Shown here piece after piece: positions 1 to 9,674 of a DNA stretch of 64,000 nucleotides. Below the pieces are notes generated by a model that did not search any database, was not told the origin of the DNA, and was given only the letters and a program-made list of their open reading frames with translations. The stretch spans positions 16,091-80,090 of the forward strand of contig JAFGEP010000097.1 of NCBI GenBank assembly GCA_016931535.1. The letters are read 5' to 3'. Position 1 is the stretch's first letter. Each line of letters opens with the position of its first letter. Both the position numbers and the translations under genes were made by a program. The stretch is from Bradymonadales bacterium. GTDB lineage: Bacteria; Myxococcota_A; Bradymonadia; JAFGEP01.

Positions 1-431
1 ACGTCATCCCTGGCCTGAATCAGACGATCAATGTTGGCCAGAACCCGTTCGAGATCGCCGCCACGGTGGTACAGACGGTAGACATCGGGATCCAGCCCGC
101 TCACGGAGAGGAGCAGCACATCGACGGAGGAGACGATGGAACGGGCCAGATCGACGCTCAGGTCACCGTTCATGTTGGAGGACAGGCAGAAGGTCACCTG
201 CGGGTATCTTGTGGTCAGCTCCAGAAACCCGGACAGCTGTGGGTAGAGCAGCGGTTCGCCCCAGTTGAAGGCGCCAACCAGGTCCACGCCCAGGGTACCG
301 ATGCAATGGTCGAGGATGGCGGTGCATCGGTCCAGCGACATCACCTGACCCGTGCCACCATAAAGGCCGTGGTAGCAGGAAGGGCAGGATAGCTGGCAGC
401 GATCGATGAGATCGAAGTAGAGCGGTCTCAT
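1..431 (-). CDS. radical SAM protein, N-terminal part (runs off window)
   Basis: The first 143 codons of a gene that leaves the window at base 1. Translation from the ATG at 429-431 gives a radical SAM CxxxCxxC cluster motif at C12, C16 and C19 (context DRCQLSCPSCYHG), which would bind the 4Fe-4S cluster that cleaves S-adenosylmethionine. A GGEP-like motif (NWGEP) follows near residues 56-60 and a strand-rich segment beyond. It lies 45 bp downstream of the methyltransferase on the same strand, next to rmlD, so a role in surface glycan or cell-surface modification is inferred. The C-terminal accessory domain (SPASM or other) is not visible, so substrate and subfamily cannot be named. Confidence 0.85.
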   Translation of the reverse strand, partial: MRPLYFDLIDRCQLSCPSCYHGLYGGTGQVMSLDRCTAILDHCIGTLGVDLVGAFNWGEPLLYPQLSGFLELTTRYPQVTFCLSSNMNGDLSVDLARSIVSSVDVLLLSVSGLDPDVYRLYHRGGDLERVLANIDRLIQARDD

Positions 432-476
432 GGGAGCCTGCCTGTCAAGACCGATCGGTTGGAGGGCGATGCCGGT

Positions 477-1262
477 TCAGGTGGTGGGCACATCTTGCAG
501 TCCGGGTTGGGCCGTGCCGGCACGGACCAGAAACAGGTGCTGCACGGTGAGCAGGTCGGACACATCCTGGGGAGCGAAGGGGTGATGGCCCAGCAGATCG
601 GCAAGCTCACGGCTGCAATCCTGCCCGTCCACCCATTGTTGGCGAATACTCTGGAAAGCCGCCAGCACCTCCTCATCCGGACCGTGGTCCCCCATGGTGG
701 CGCGGTAGAAGGACTCATCATGGCGGATGGCATCTTCCCTTTCGACGACCAGGTGCAGCTTCTGGAACGCCTCCAGGATGCTCGAACGGGTGAAGAAGCG
801 CAGGTGCGTGTCATCGAGCAGCCCAAAGCGGGTGTAGCTCCAGTCACCTCGGATCAAGGCGGCGATGAGCACCAGGTTGCGCACGTTGGGAAGCGAGATC
901 ACCATGCGGCCGCCACCAGACAGCAGGCGGAGTTGGCGCTCGACCAGGGTCCAGGGCTGTACCAGGTGCTCCAACACGTCCCCGTACAGGATGTAGTCGA
1001 AGAAACCCAGGTACTCGGTCAGCTCCAGCTCCTCCACATCGCCACACAGGACCCGGTCGACCCGTTTTCGCGCCAACTCGGCGGCGGTTGCCACCCGCTC
1101 TACCCCGACCGTGAAGCTGGCCTTGCCGATACCCTTGAGGTGAGCGAGCTGGAACCCCTGGGCACAACCGACCTCCAGGATGCGGTGAGGCCCGTCCTCG
1201 ATCATGGCCACCATGGCCGGACTGAACGTGTCTCCGTAGTTCTTCTCTTCGCCGGTTGTCAT
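477..1262 (-). CDS. class I SAM-dependent methyltransferase
   Basis: 261 residues with a class I methyltransferase fold. The glycine-rich SAM-binding motif I is ILEVGCAQG at residues 28-36, an acidic residue follows strand 2 (GVERV), and motif IV is DYILYGDVLEHL near residue 90, typical of the Methyltransf_11/23 and UbiE-like group. The N-terminus NYGDTFSP resembles methyltransferases in O-antigen clusters. It is followed closely by a radical SAM gene and preceded by rmlD, so an acceptor in surface polysaccharide synthesis is likely but unproven. No signal peptide is present, so it should act in the cytoplasm. The ATG at 1260-1262 fits the domain start. Confidence 0.88.
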   Translation of the reverse strand: MTTGEEKNYGDTFSPAMVAMIEDGPHRILEVGCAQGFQLAHLKGIGKASFTVGVERVATAAELARKRVDRVLCGDVEELELTEYLGFFDYILYGDVLEHLVQPWTLVERQLRLLSGGGRMVISLPNVRNLVLIAALIRGDWSYTRFGLLDDTHLRFFTRSSILEAFQKLHLVVEREDAIRHDESFYRATMGDHGPDEEVLAAFQSIRQQWVDGQDCSRELADLLGHHPFAPQDVSDLLTVQHLFLVRAGTAQPGLQDVPTT

Positions 1263-1301
1263 TGTCGTCCACCGAGGCGAGGCACCGTTTGGCTGATATA
1301 T

Positions 1302-1390
1302 GTCACGCCCTTTCAGGGCTCAGGTCGATTCAAACTCCCGCTCCCAGGGCTTCGCCCTGGGCTGGTATGTACCACCCCTCCGGGGTGTAG
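1302..1390. repeat. triplet of short GC hairpins (REP-like element)
   Basis: Three small inverted repeats lie in a row in the methyltransferase-rmlD gap. They are GCCCT-ttc-AGGGC (1307-1319), CCCAGGGC-ttc-GCCCTGGG (1343-1361) and CACCCC-tcc-GGGGTG (1373-1387), each with a 3-base loop. This arrangement resembles dispersed REP-type palindromes mobilised by RAYT (IS200-like Tyr) transposases in many GC-rich genomes. Open frames across it are spurious. No transposase is present here. The family name is inference. Confidence 0.6.
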
Positions 1391-1555
1391 AGACTCTTGA
1401 CCTCACCTGGAGCCGATCACCAAGGCGGCCGAGTCGGTCGAGCTGCCGCAGGGGGGTAGAGAAGAGTCTCGGTCTCGCCTGGACGGGGCCCAACCGCTCG
1501 TGTCTGTCCCATTCAAAACGAGTGCCGACCATTACTACGACTCTCCTTTCTCGTT

Positions 1556-2425
1556 TCACCCGCCACCTGCCCCGATCTCCTTCAGGAATCGCCGGGTCGC
1601 GTCGATCCAGTCGGGGATCTCCCGCCCGATGGTCTCCTTCAGCGGGAAGGGGTCCATGGCAGAAAAGCGGGGGCGTGGTGCCGCATCGGGGAAGGCGCTG
1701 CTGTCGACCGCTTCGACCGGAACGGGCAATCCGGCCATTGCGACGATGGTTCTGACCCATTCCAGGCGGCTGCAGAAGGTTCCGCTGGTCACGTGGTACA
1801 GCCCGTAGGCGCCGGTCTCCAACAGGTCGAGGACAGCCGGCGCCAGGTCGGAGGCGTAGGTCGGGCACGAGACCTGGTCGGTCACGTAGCGGAGGGTCTG
1901 CCCCTGTTGAGCCTGGCGCAGCACGCGGGTGACAAGGTTCTCTTTGCCATGGCCGAACACCCAGCTCAGGCGAACCAGGTAGAAACGGGTCGTCAAGAAG
2001 CAGACGAGCTGCTCACCCAGCCGCTTGCTGTGTCCGTAGCGGTTGAGGGGACGGGGTTGGTCGGCGATGGTGTAGGGCGTGTCCTTTGCTCCATCGAAGA
2101 CGTAGTCGGTGCTGAAGTGGACCAGGGGAACACCCTGCTCCTGGGCGGCGATGGCCAGGTTCCGCGGGCCGATGCCGTTGACCAGACAGGCTTCGGCAAA
2201 CTGGGACTCGGCACGGTCCACCGCGTTGTAGGCGGCGCAGTTGATGATGGCGTCCGGTTTCAGATCGGCGACACAGCGGCGTACCAGCGCCAGATGCCTG
2301 ATGTCGAGGGTCGAACGGTCCAGAGCGGTCGCCGCGGTTCCCCGCTTCTGGCACTCGGAGCGGAGGGCGCGGGCCAGCTGCCCATCGGCGCCGGTGATCA
2401 GGAGATGTCGGGACGACGTGACCAT
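1556..2425 (-). CDS. rmlD: dTDP-4-dehydrorhamnose reductase
   Basis: 289 residues matching RmlD/RfbD, the last enzyme of dTDP-L-rhamnose synthesis, which reduces dTDP-4-keto-L-rhamnose with NAD(P)H in the cytoplasm. Visible features are the Rossmann motif ITGADGQLARAL near the N-terminus, the family signature STDYVFDG, the catalytic Tyr/Lys pair in RYGHSKRLGE, and a C-terminal RmlD-like region ending IPDWIDATRRFL. The longer frame begins 63 bp upstream, but the fold begins at the ATG at 2423-2425, which is preferred. Genes rmlA, rmlB and rmlC are not in the window. The neighbouring methyltransferase and radical SAM genes suggest a surface-polysaccharide locus. Confidence 0.92.
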   Translation of the reverse strand: MVTSSRHLLITGADGQLARALRSECQKRGTAATALDRSTLDIRHLALVRRCVADLKPDAIINCAAYNAVDRAESQFAEACLVNGIGPRNLAIAAQEQGVPLVHFSTDYVFDGAKDTPYTIADQPRPLNRYGHSKRLGEQLVCFLTTRFYLVRLSWVFGHGKENLVTRVLRQAQQGQTLRYVTDQVSCPTYASDLAPAVLDLLETGAYGLYHVTSGTFCSRLEWVRTIVAMAGLPVPVEAVDSSAFPDAAPRPRFSAMDPFPLKETIGREIPDWIDATRRFLKEIGAGGG

Positions 2426-2586
2426 CTGGGTGCTCGAGTACCCCACCTCGGAGATCGACAACCTATCGGCAGCCCCCAGGGACGTCAATCCGGGTGAGCG
2501 GTGGCTGCCCTCTCTCGGTCATGGCGGATACACCCCGTGTGGATGCTCGCGGAGGAGGAAGGGGATCGGGTTGTCGCCACCCTCCG

Positions 2587-4002
2587 TCAGACATGGCGGG
2601 TTCGCCCCTCCAGAACCCGTCGGTTGTGCTGGCGGCGATAGCCCAGGCACCGTCGGATGGCGGCGGTCACCTCGTCACTGTAGGGGATGGGCTGAGCCTC
2701 CAGGAACGCCTCCTCCAGGGCGGCGTGGGCTTCCACGACCGCTGCGGGATGGCCGGAGACCACCTCGGGCGGGTTGACCTCCCGCAAGGCCAGGCTTCTA
2801 CCCGGGTCCAGCCACCAGCCGGTAAAGCCGCAAGAGCGGTGGAACTGCTCGTAGATGGCGGTGCCGGGATAGGGAACCACCAGCCCCAAGGGCCGAAAGA
2901 GATCCACCGCATGTGCGATGCGCTGCATGAAGGCCAGGGTGTTTTCCAGCTCCTCGACGGTCTCGTCCGGAAAACCCAGCATGATGCTGACCTCGGTGAC
3001 CAGCCCCGCCTCCTTGCATTGCTCCAGCGCACGTACCGTCCGCTCCAGCGGGATCGGCTTGCCGATCCGCTCGAGCACCCCCTCGTCGCCGCTCTCGACC
3101 CCGACCAGCACGGTGGTGCAGCCTGCCCCGACCAGCGCCGCCGCCAGCTCGGCATCGAGCTGGTCGGCCCGAGCCTCGCACCACCAGGAGGGCCGAAAGG
3201 AGAGAGCGGACATCGCCCGGCATAGCTCCAGCAGACGCCTGCGATGGGCGGTGAAGGCGGCGTCGCAGAAGTTCAACAGGTGGTTTCCCGTGGCTCTGTG
3301 CCAGCTCTCGATCTCGTCCAGCACGCGCCGGGGCGAGTGGTATCGGTACTGCCGCCCGTGGACCAGGTTGGCGCAGAAGCGGCACAATCCGGGACAACCT
3401 CGGCTCGACAAGATGGTGGGAACGACCGCCAGCGTGGACATCGGCCCGATCAGGTCGGGTCGGGGCAACAGGTCGAGCACCTCGACCGGAGAGGCGAGGC
3501 TGTCCAGCGCTTCGACCCGCCGTCGTTCCGCCGTTGAGACCACCCGGCCATCCCGACCTCGCAGGGCAAGGCCGGCGATATCCTCGATCCCCTGCCCTGC
3601 CGCCACCGCCTCCACCAGCTCCACCAGGGTCACCTCGCCCTCCCCCCGCACCACGACGTCGAACCCGTGCTCCAGGGGCTCCTGGGGAAGGGCTGTGGCA
3701 TGGGCACCACCCGCAACCTTCAGGAGGCCGGGCATCGGTCCCAGGACCTCCAGCAGGTGGTAGACCGCAAGCGCGGTCTCGCTGCAGATGCCGACCCCCA
3801 GCACATCGGGCCGCCATTGCTCGACGAGGTCGGCCAGTCCGCTCGCATCGGCCGGGCTGTGGGGGCTGTCCATATCCAGCAGGCGCACCTGGTGTCTCCT
3901 GCGGCGCAGGGCGCTGGCCAGGTAGAGCAGTGCGAGCGGCGGAAGATTGGTGGGTACGCCGCTCGGGGGGGAAACCAGCAGCACTCGCGAGGATCCAGGC
4001 AT
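2587..4002 (-). CDS. B12-binding radical SAM protein
   Basis: 471 residues. The N-terminal third is a cobalamin-binding-like domain (VLLVSPPSG start, then LGVGICSETA and a VVRGEGE segment near residue 120), as in BchE/HpnP/HpnR-type enzymes. The radical SAM core follows with the cluster cysteines C203, C207 and C210 in SRGCPGLCRFC, a TIM-barrel region, and the downstream motif LGFPDETVEELENT typical of the B12-radical SAM family. Such enzymes methylate or rearrange unactivated carbons. The substrate is not predictable from sequence. The ATG at 4000-4002 begins the domain; an upstream in-frame ATG would add a 20-residue proline-rich leader. Confidence 0.88.
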   Translation of the reverse strand: MPGSSRVLLVSPPSGVPTNLPPLALLYLASALRRRRHQVRLLDMDSPHSPADASGLADLVEQWRPDVLGVGICSETALAVYHLLEVLGPMPGLLKVAGGAHATALPQEPLEHGFDVVVRGEGEVTLVELVEAVAAGQGIEDIAGLALRGRDGRVVSTAERRRVEALDSLASPVEVLDLLPRPDLIGPMSTLAVVPTILSSRGCPGLCRFCANLVHGRQYRYHSPRRVLDEIESWHRATGNHLLNFCDAAFTAHRRRLLELCRAMSALSFRPSWWCEARADQLDAELAAALVGAGCTTVLVGVESGDEGVLERIGKPIPLERTVRALEQCKEAGLVTEVSIMLGFPDETVEELENTLAFMQRIAHAVDLFRPLGLVVPYPGTAIYEQFHRSCGFTGWWLDPGRSLALREVNPPEVVSGHPAAVVEAHAALEEAFLEAQPIPYSDEVTAAIRRCLGYRRQHNRRVLEGRTRHV

Positions 4003-4010
4003 TCCAGAGC

Positions 4011-4247
4011 TTATAGAGCGACAAGGCGGTAGAGGGCAAGGGGGGAAGCGGCCAGAATCCATCGCCCGCCCAGTGAGCGGCGCTCCACTCGCAAGGGTTG
4101 CTCGCTGCCGGCCTGCTCGATGACCTCGATCAGCTGCTGGCTGGTGAAGGGGTTGCAGCGGACATAGATCCCTTTCAGGATGCCCATCAGCGGCAGAGGC
4201 CGGTCATGCCGGGGGATGGCGTTGAACTGACGGCAGGCCTGTCCTAC
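4011..4247 (-). pseudogene. C-terminal gene remnant, acyl-CoA dehydratase activase-like
   Basis: An open frame of 78 codons with no usable upstream start (a TAG at 4248-4250 closes it) encodes a protein-like stretch. The segment PLPLMGILKGIYVRCNPF, followed by SQQLIEVIEQAGSE, recalls the GE-I-x-VR-x-NPF segment in activase-related proteins of 2-hydroxyacyl-CoA dehydratases (DUF2229 type). The frame ends in a TAA immediately upstream of the B12-radical SAM gene. I read it as the tail of a decayed gene. The family match is from memory of the motif and is tentative; a short real gene of 57 residues starting at the internal ATG is the alternative. Confidence 0.4.
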
Positions 4248-4368
4248 CTATTCCAAGGAGGCGCTCTTCGACACGCTGAGCAAGGAGGAGATCCAACCGG
4301 CAGAGATCCACCAGCTCATTCGCGAGCTCACCGAGATGGCGCTGGCGGCGTTGAGTCGGGAATCGTGA
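4231..4368 (+). pseudogene. C-terminal gene remnant, unknown
   Basis: On the plus strand an open stretch closed upstream by TGA at 4228-4230 and ending in TGA at 4366-4368 encodes a plausible helical protein tail (TYSKEALFDTLSKEEI and then LIRELTEMALAALS). It has no start codon or ribosome site and abuts the oppositely oriented remnant at 4011-4247. The pair looks like debris from a rearrangement. I do not recognise the parent gene. Confidence 0.3.
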
Positions 4369-4402
4369 CCAGGCCTGGGCGTGGTGTTGGTGGGAGCAGG
4401 CC

Positions 4403-6016
4403 CTATTGGGCGGGCGGGGCCTCGTCCGGCCTCTTGCTCATGTAGCGGATGAGATGGACATCGCGGACGTTCATCTCGAACCCCTCGATCCGCGGGCTGA
4501 CCAGCTGGTGCTGGGTATAGTAGAACAAGGGGATGATCGGCATCTCGTTGAGCAGGATGGCCTCGGCGCCTCGGTACAGGTCGAAGCGCCGATCCGGGTT
4601 CTGCTCGGTGGAGGCCTGGCGGACCAGCTCGTCGTAGGCATCGTTGGACCAACCCTCGTTCAGCTCCAGGTTGTGGCTGACCATCAGGTACAGAAAGGCG
4701 TCGGGGTCGAGGTAGTCGCCGATCCAGCCAAAACGGGCGACGTGGTAGTCGCGCGACTCCAGGTTGGCCAAAAAGTTGTCCCAGCTGGTGGCCACGAAGT
4801 CCACGTTGATGCCCAGGTTGGTGCGCCACATCTCGCGGATGGTATCGACAACCCGTTGGTGTAGGTCGGTGACGTTGAAGATGAGTCGGAGGCGGGGGAA
4901 GCCCTGTCCGTCCTCGAAGCCCGCTTCCATCATCAGCTCCCGGGCCCGTTCGGGGTTGTACTGGAGCACACCCAGCGGCTCGAACCCGGTCATCGGGGGC
5001 ACGAAGCTGATGGCGGGGGTATACAGGCCGTCCAGCACCTGTTGGCACAACCTGGTCCGATCGATGGCCATCGACAGCGCTCGGCGCACGCGCGCATCAC
5101 TCAGGATCGGGTCGGTCACGTTCAGCCGGAAGTAGTAGGTGCCAAACGCCTCGTGGCTGCGAAAATCTTCGCGACCGTGTAGACCGGAAAGCTGCTCGTA
5201 GGGCAGCTCGCTCAACCAGTCGATTCCTCCCGCCAGGTACTCGGCCAGAGCGGTCTGCTCGGACTCGAAGATGCGGAAGGTCACCCTGGGGATCTGCACC
5301 GTCTCTTGCCCCCAGTAGCTGGGGTCCTTGACGAACTGGAGATCACCGGCCGGGTCATAGGCGTCGATCCGGTAGGGTCCGTTGGTCACGATGTGGCCCG
5401 TCTCGAACGCCTCCGAGCCATGCTCTTGGTAGGATGCCGAGTGGACGGGGAAAAAAGGGCAGAAGGCGGTCAGCTCGAGGAAGAAGGGGACCGGCTCCTC
5501 CAGCTCGACCCGCAGGGTGGCGTCGTCGACGGCATGGATCCCGACCTCTTCGGCCGTGACCTCTCCAGCGGCGAAGGCGTGGCCATTCTTGATGGTGCCC
5601 ATGAGGTAGGAGTACTCGTACTCGGAGTTCGGCTCCAACAGGCGCATCCAGGCGGTGACGAAGTCCTGGGCGGTGACCCGATCGCCATTGGACCACCGGG
5701 CTTCCGGGCGAAGGTGGAAGGTGTAGACCAGACCGTCTTCCGACACGTCATGGCTCTGGGCCACCCCCTGGGCGGCAGCCCCTTCACCATTGGGGGGCAT
5801 GTACAGCCCTTCGTAGATGTTGTTGACCACCCGCATCTCCACATCCCGAAACACCTTGGCGGGGTCAAAGGAGGCGGGGCGAGAGGTCAAGGCCACCACC
5901 AGAAGGTCGTCGGGCGTCGACTGTGCGGCCAGATCGAGAGCGCCGAAAGCACCCGTCAGAAACACCAGGAGCAAGGTTCCCAACATCGCGGTTTTGCGCA
6001 GTTGTCGAACGATCAC
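4403..6016 (-). CDS. ABC-type peptide/oligopeptide substrate-binding protein
   Basis: 537 residues, the usual size of OppA/DppA-type binding proteins (SBP_bac_5, cluster C). An N-terminal signal peptide ([19 protein letters not shown], then cleavage near AAQS) sends it to the periplasm. Family hallmarks are ASFDPAKVF near the mature N-terminus, [31 protein letters not shown] and [10 protein letters not shown]. It would bind oligopeptides for import. No permease or ATPase genes adjoin it, so it is an orphan binding protein or works with a transporter elsewhere. The stop is the TAG at 4403-4405. Confidence 0.93.
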   Translation of the reverse strand: MIVRQLRKTAMLGTLLLVFLTGAFGALDLAAQSTPDDLLVVALTSRPASFDPAKVFRDVEMRVVNNIYEGLYMPPNGEGAAAQGVAQSHDVSEDGLVYTFHLRPEARWSNGDRVTAQDFVTAWMRLLEPNSEYEYSYLMGTIKNGHAFAAGEVTAEEVGIHAVDDATLRVELEEPVPFFLELTAFCPFFPVHSASYQEHGSEAFETGHIVTNGPYRIDAYDPAGDLQFVKDPSYWGQETVQIPRVTFRIFESEQTALAEYLAGGIDWLSELPYEQLSGLHGREDFRSHEAFGTYYFRLNVTDPILSDARVRRALSMAIDRTRLCQQVLDGLYTPAISFVPPMTGFEPLGVLQYNPERARELMMEAGFEDGQGFPRLRLIFNVTDLHQRVVDTIREMWRTNLGINVDFVATSWDNFLANLESRDYHVARFGWIGDYLDPDAFLYLMVSHNLELNEGWSNDAYDELVRQASTEQNPDRRFDLYRGAEAILLNEMPIIPLFYYTQHQLVSPRIEGFEMNVRDVHLIRYMSKRPDEAPPAQ

Positions 6017-6178
6017 GTCAAACCTCCTTCGCGTTCGAGTGAACTACCTCGATTCGAGAGGGCCATACTATGCCAAAATGCCGAGGAAACCAATGGACAC
6101 GGCCTGAAAGAAGCAGGCCGAGATCCACGAGCCCTGGACACCGGGGGAGAAAAAGCAGCCCGACGGGCAAAACTCCGA

Positions 6179-6206
6179 TTGCAGGATCTGCGCTATGAGT
6201 TATCTT
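6179..6206 (+). promoter_or_regulatory. candidate sigma-70 promoter for the DUF4157 gene
   Basis: TTGCAG at 6179-6184 and TATCTT at 6201-6206 with a 16-base spacer, about 35 bases ahead of the start codon at 6242. Match to consensus is partial. Confidence 0.4.
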
Positions 6207-6241
6207 TAATAGCGGTGATTCGTACAAGGCGGAGAGTTCTC

Positions 6242-8263
6242 ATGCCCGACCTCAAACTGATACCGAAAGCGAAAATGGAGTCCGGCCGTACCAAGGCCAC
6301 CCAAGATCCCACCGACTACGGTGTGCTCCAGCTGAAGCAGGATCTCGCCGGGAAATCGGCGGAGGAGCAACAAGAGAAGCTCACGCCGCCGCGACCCGTC
6401 GTCATGGCGAAGCCTGCCGTCCAGTACAGCCCCGACCAGGCGATTCAACGGGACCAGGACGGCCAGAAAAAAGCGGCCGACGTACAGTCCGCCGCTCAGG
6501 AGGGCTTCCAGGGAACGGCCAGCCAGCTCCCCCACCTGGGCGCTATCCAGCGTAGCTTCGGGCAGCACAACGTCGCCGGCGTGCAGGCCCACCTGGGCAA
6601 TGAGGCCAGGGCAGCCAGCCAGGCCATGGGAGCCCGTGCCTACACCAGCGGGGAACGGATCGGCTTCAAGGCCAACCCCGACCTGCACACGGCGGCCCAC
6701 GAGGCGGCCCACGTGGTCCAGCAGCGCCACGGGGTGAGCCTCCCGGGTGGCGTGGGATCCTCCGGAGACGCCTACGAGAAGCACGCGGATGCCGTCGCCG
6801 ACCGGGTGGTCCAGGGCAAGTCGGCCGAAAATCTCCTGTCCCAAGCTCCCGCCGGCCCCTCGGGTTCCACCCGCGCCGTGCAGCAGAAGGCTCCCGAGGT
6901 CACCGTCGGGCAATACGTCAAGTTCGAGATCGGGGTGGACATCCCCATCTGGGGCCCCATCAAGGCCCAGATCAAGGCCGGTGGAAGCTACGAGATCTCC
7001 AAGAACAGCAAGGGGGAGAAGGTCTGCAAGGTGGAGTGCAGCCTCTATGGCGGCGTCCTGGTCGACCTGGTGATCGTCCAGTTCACCCTGGGGGTCGAGG
7101 GCGCGGTCAAGTTCGAGGTCGAAGGCACCGCCAACCCGCTGGAAGCCATCAAGAAGGGGATCAAGGAGATCGTCAACTGGCACAACGCCAAGGACTTCGT
7201 CCCCAAGATGCAGCAGAAGAAGGAGGAGGTCAACGCCGCCTTCACCAAGACTCGCAGCCGGTGTGCCCAGCAGCTTTACAAGCTGGGTCAGCGCATCAAC
7301 TCGGGGGACTGGAAGGGCGATGTCCAGCACCGGAACTGGTTCATGTCCATCTTCCAGGGCTCCACGGTCTACGACGCCACCATCGGCCCCATCACCGACC
7401 TGGACAAGGACGTCCGCAAGATCTTCGAGAAGTACGACGCCACCTTCGACGCCAGCAAGATGATCGATCTCGACTCGCTCAAGGCCATGTTCGACGTCCT
7501 TACCGTCACCAAGGACCAGAAGGTGGCCAAGAACCAGTGGGTCAAGATCGTCAACTACGTGCTGAACACCCTCAAGCAAGGCAACAACGACGTCATCACC
7601 CAGATGAACAGCCTGACCGCCGTCCCCAACGACCCCAAGGTCGGCTTCTCGGCCTCCATCTCCATCGTGGCCGGCGCCAAGGTCCAGATCACCAAGGACA
7701 TCGGTGTGGAGGCCCAGGGCAAGTACACCTGGTCCATCGAGGACGAGCTCGGCCCCAAGCAGGCGGGCCAGAAGCAGTGGGAGCACGACGTCAAGACAGC
7801 CTTCCTGCTGCAGCTCAAGGCCAGCCTTTACGCCTTCGAGGTCGGCATCTCCGGAGAATGGAAGGACAAGGAGTTCACCCTCGGCCTCCAGGCCTACGGG
7901 AGCTGGGAGTACTTCAACACCGACAAGGCCACCCAGACCGACAGCATCAAGTCTCTGGTCAAGGCCATCAAGGCCGCCAGGACCGCGACCCCCGGCGGCC
8001 AGAGCGCCGGCGCCTTGAAGACCACCGCCACCTGCCTGATGGATCTCATCAAGTCCAACGCCGCCTCCGTCCCCAAGAAGAAGTTCGTCGGCAAGGGGAA
8101 GGGCGGGGTCGAGCTCTCCCTCAAGTGGAAGGACGGCAAGCTGGCAGAGGGCGAGCTCAAGTTCTGCCTGGTCGAGTTCTCTCTCGACGCCGAGAACATG
8201 TTCGGCGGCCTGGTGAAGGGCAACGTGGAGACCGGCAGCTACCTCGCGCTGAAGTGGTCGTGA
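6242..8263 (+). CDS. DUF4157 (eCIS-core metallopeptidase-like) protein
   Basis: 673 residues. A disordered, Gln/Lys-rich N-terminus leads into a DUF4157 domain near residues 95-170, containing [14 protein letters not shown] and the zinc-metallopeptidase-like motif HEAAH at residues 153-157, then VVQQRHG. This domain is known as a common partner of extracellular contractile injection systems and of polymorphic toxins. The remaining 450 residues are Lys/Asp-rich and probably beta-rich ([19 protein letters not shown]), without a domain I recognise. The frame is open far upstream, but the ATG at 6242, preceded by GGCGGAGAG, is the sensible start because upstream sequence is antisense to the peptide-binding gene. 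No injection-system genes are in the window. Confidence 0.88.
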   Translation: MPDLKLIPKAKMESGRTKATQDPTDYGVLQLKQDLAGKSAEEQQEKLTPPRPVVMAKPAVQYSPDQAIQRDQDGQKKAADVQSAAQEGFQGTASQLPHLGAIQRSFGQHNVAGVQAHLGNEARAASQAMGARAYTSGERIGFKANPDLHTAAHEAAHVVQQRHGVSLPGGVGSSGDAYEKHADAVADRVVQGKSAENLLSQAPAGPSGSTRAVQQKAPEVTVGQYVKFEIGVDIPIWGPIKAQIKAGGSYEISKNSKGEKVCKVECSLYGGVLVDLVIVQFTLGVEGAVKFEVEGTANPLEAIKKGIKEIVNWHNAKDFVPKMQQKKEEVNAAFTKTRSRCAQQLYKLGQRINSGDWKGDVQHRNWFMSIFQGSTVYDATIGPITDLDKDVRKIFEKYDATFDASKMIDLDSLKAMFDVLTVTKDQKVAKNQWVKIVNYVLNTLKQGNNDVITQMNSLTAVPNDPKVGFSASISIVAGAKVQITKDIGVEAQGKYTWSIEDELGPKQAGQKQWEHDVKTAFLLQLKASLYAFEVGISGEWKDKEFTLGLQAYGSWEYFNTDKATQTDSIKSLVKAIKAARTATPGGQSAGALKTTATCLMDLIKSNAASVPKKKFVGKGKGGVELSLKWKDGKLAEGELKFCLVEFSLDAENMFGGLVKGNVETGSYLALKWS

Positions 8264-8530
8264 TCGAACACTTCCAACCGTTCTCTTCGTAACAATCAGC
8301 GAGTGCCGATCAGCCTTGCGGCCCGCGCTGGACCAAAGACAATAGCGTCCACCCGGTAACGGTGAACGTGGTGAACCATGGCAGGACGGCCACGGGTACC
8401 CCCCCTGCGGGCATCGGCGTGATGGAGCCCCCGCCGGTGGCGGATCAATGTCTTGCTCCTGCCTCGACAAAACCTCCGTATGCAGGGTACTCTGTAAACC
8501 AATCCGGAACCGACAAAACGAGGGAATCCC
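8264..8530. other. intergenic gap with short palindromes
   Basis: This 267-base gap separates the DUF4157 gene from its downstream neighbour. It holds a GC-rich stretch with CCGCC-ggt-GGCGG and a segment (about 8380-8430) resembling short dispersed palindromic elements. No T-tract terminator or convincing gene is visible. The two genes may have separate promoters. Confidence 0.4.
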
Positions 8531-9625
8531 ATGTCTGACAACCACGATATGCAAACAGGCGAGGTCTCCGAGCGGTTGTTCTTCCGCTGGACCTCCGACG
8601 AAGCCAGGGCAACGTTCCGATTGGAGCTGGGTGAAACCAGCACGGTCGAGGTCTCGCTCAAAGAGGTCTACGCGGAAACCCCCGAGGGCGGCGGCGCTCC
8701 AGATCTCGTCCGGGTCACCTTCGAGGTGAGTCTCGAGGAGTATTTCCGGCTGGAAAAACTGAACTGGTTCGGGCTCAAACCCGGCCTGGCCCAGGGTATG
8801 GGCTTCCAGTTCCACCCCGATCTCCCGATCCGGATTGTCGCCCACCTGGACGAAGACACCCTCATGGCCGCCATGCTCATCGACTTCAACCCCGACAAGC
8901 CGGGTGAGGCCATGGAGGAGCTGATCGCGCCCCTGTTCGATCCCGAGGCCTACGGGATCGAGAGCCCCCTCGCCTACAACTACCAGCGGGTCCTCCAGCA
9001 GACCGACGAGGGTGCGGTGGGCTTCACGGCCGAGGGCGTGAAGGCGCACGAGGCAGCCGAGGGCGAGATCATGCCCCCCGCCGAGATGTTCATGGCTCAG
9101 GAGGGTGCAACGGCGGAGGGCTCCGACATGGAAGGGGTCGAGTACTTCAGGACCGACGAGGCGCTGGAGTCGTTGACCGCCGAGCTGGATTCTCCGGTGT
9201 TCTTCGCGGGGAAGAGAGATGTAGAGGGGAGACTCACCGAGATCCAGGTGCTGGTCGGCGGCCAGGGTGCGGCCCGGCTGACGCTGGTGGTGGAGTTTGA
9301 CCACGCCACCTATCTCCAGATCGAACAGGATGGGATCTTCGAGCTGACCCAGGAGTCCAAGAGCCGCTCCACGCTGGGCGACTTCGACCCCCGCCTGCCG
9401 GTCCAGCTCACCTTGCTGCTCAAGGCCGATCTGCTGAAGGAGCACTTCGGCCAACCCGATCTGGACTGGGAGGAGGCGCTCGGGGAGCTGGCCGGCTCGC
9501 TGTCCGAGCGTGAGGGCGACGATCCGCTCCGTCAGACCGACGCCTATGTCTACGAATCGGTGATGCAACAGCCGGAGGGCAGGAGCTTCCACTTCGGCTT
9601 CAACAACCAGAACCTCAGCCGGTAG
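8531..9625 (+). CDS. hypothetical acidic protein next to DUF4157 gene
   Basis: 364 residues, very acidic, with no signal peptide, membrane segment or motif that I recognise. It reads as two similarly styled alpha/beta halves. One contains VRVTFEVSLEEYFRLEKLNWFG and the other ARLTLVVEFDHATYLQIEQ; both pair a beta-strand with a phrase of the type F-x-LEKL or L-x-IEQ, so an internal duplication is possible. The ATG at 8531 follows GAGGGAATCCC. It lies 267 bases downstream of the DUF4157 gene on the same strand, so it may act as partner, chaperone or immunity-like protein, but this rests on position only. Confidence 0.8.
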   Translation: MSDNHDMQTGEVSERLFFRWTSDEARATFRLELGETSTVEVSLKEVYAETPEGGGAPDLVRVTFEVSLEEYFRLEKLNWFGLKPGLAQGMGFQFHPDLPIRIVAHLDEDTLMAAMLIDFNPDKPGEAMEELIAPLFDPEAYGIESPLAYNYQRVLQQTDEGAVGFTAEGVKAHEAAEGEIMPPAEMFMAQEGATAEGSDMEGVEYFRTDEALESLTAELDSPVFFAGKRDVEGRLTEIQVLVGGQGAARLTLVVEFDHATYLQIEQDGIFELTQESKSRSTLGDFDPRLPVQLTLLLKADLLKEHFGQPDLDWEEALGELAGSLSEREGDDPLRQTDAYVYESVMQQPEGRSFHFGFNNQNLSR

Positions 9626-9674
9626 CAGGCAGAGTCTCCCTGCGGTCTTCCAGCGCTTCAGCCAACCACCGGGT

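Noticed and set aside
5306..6241. Upstream extension of the DUF4157 frame by about 310 residues
   Set aside because: It is antisense to the peptide-binding protein gene and its translation is not protein-like. A good start with ribosome site lies at 6242.
6206..9592. Very long antisense frame opposite the DUF4157 gene and its neighbour
   Set aside because: GC-rich mirror frame with low-complexity translation and no start signals. The sense proteins have real motifs.
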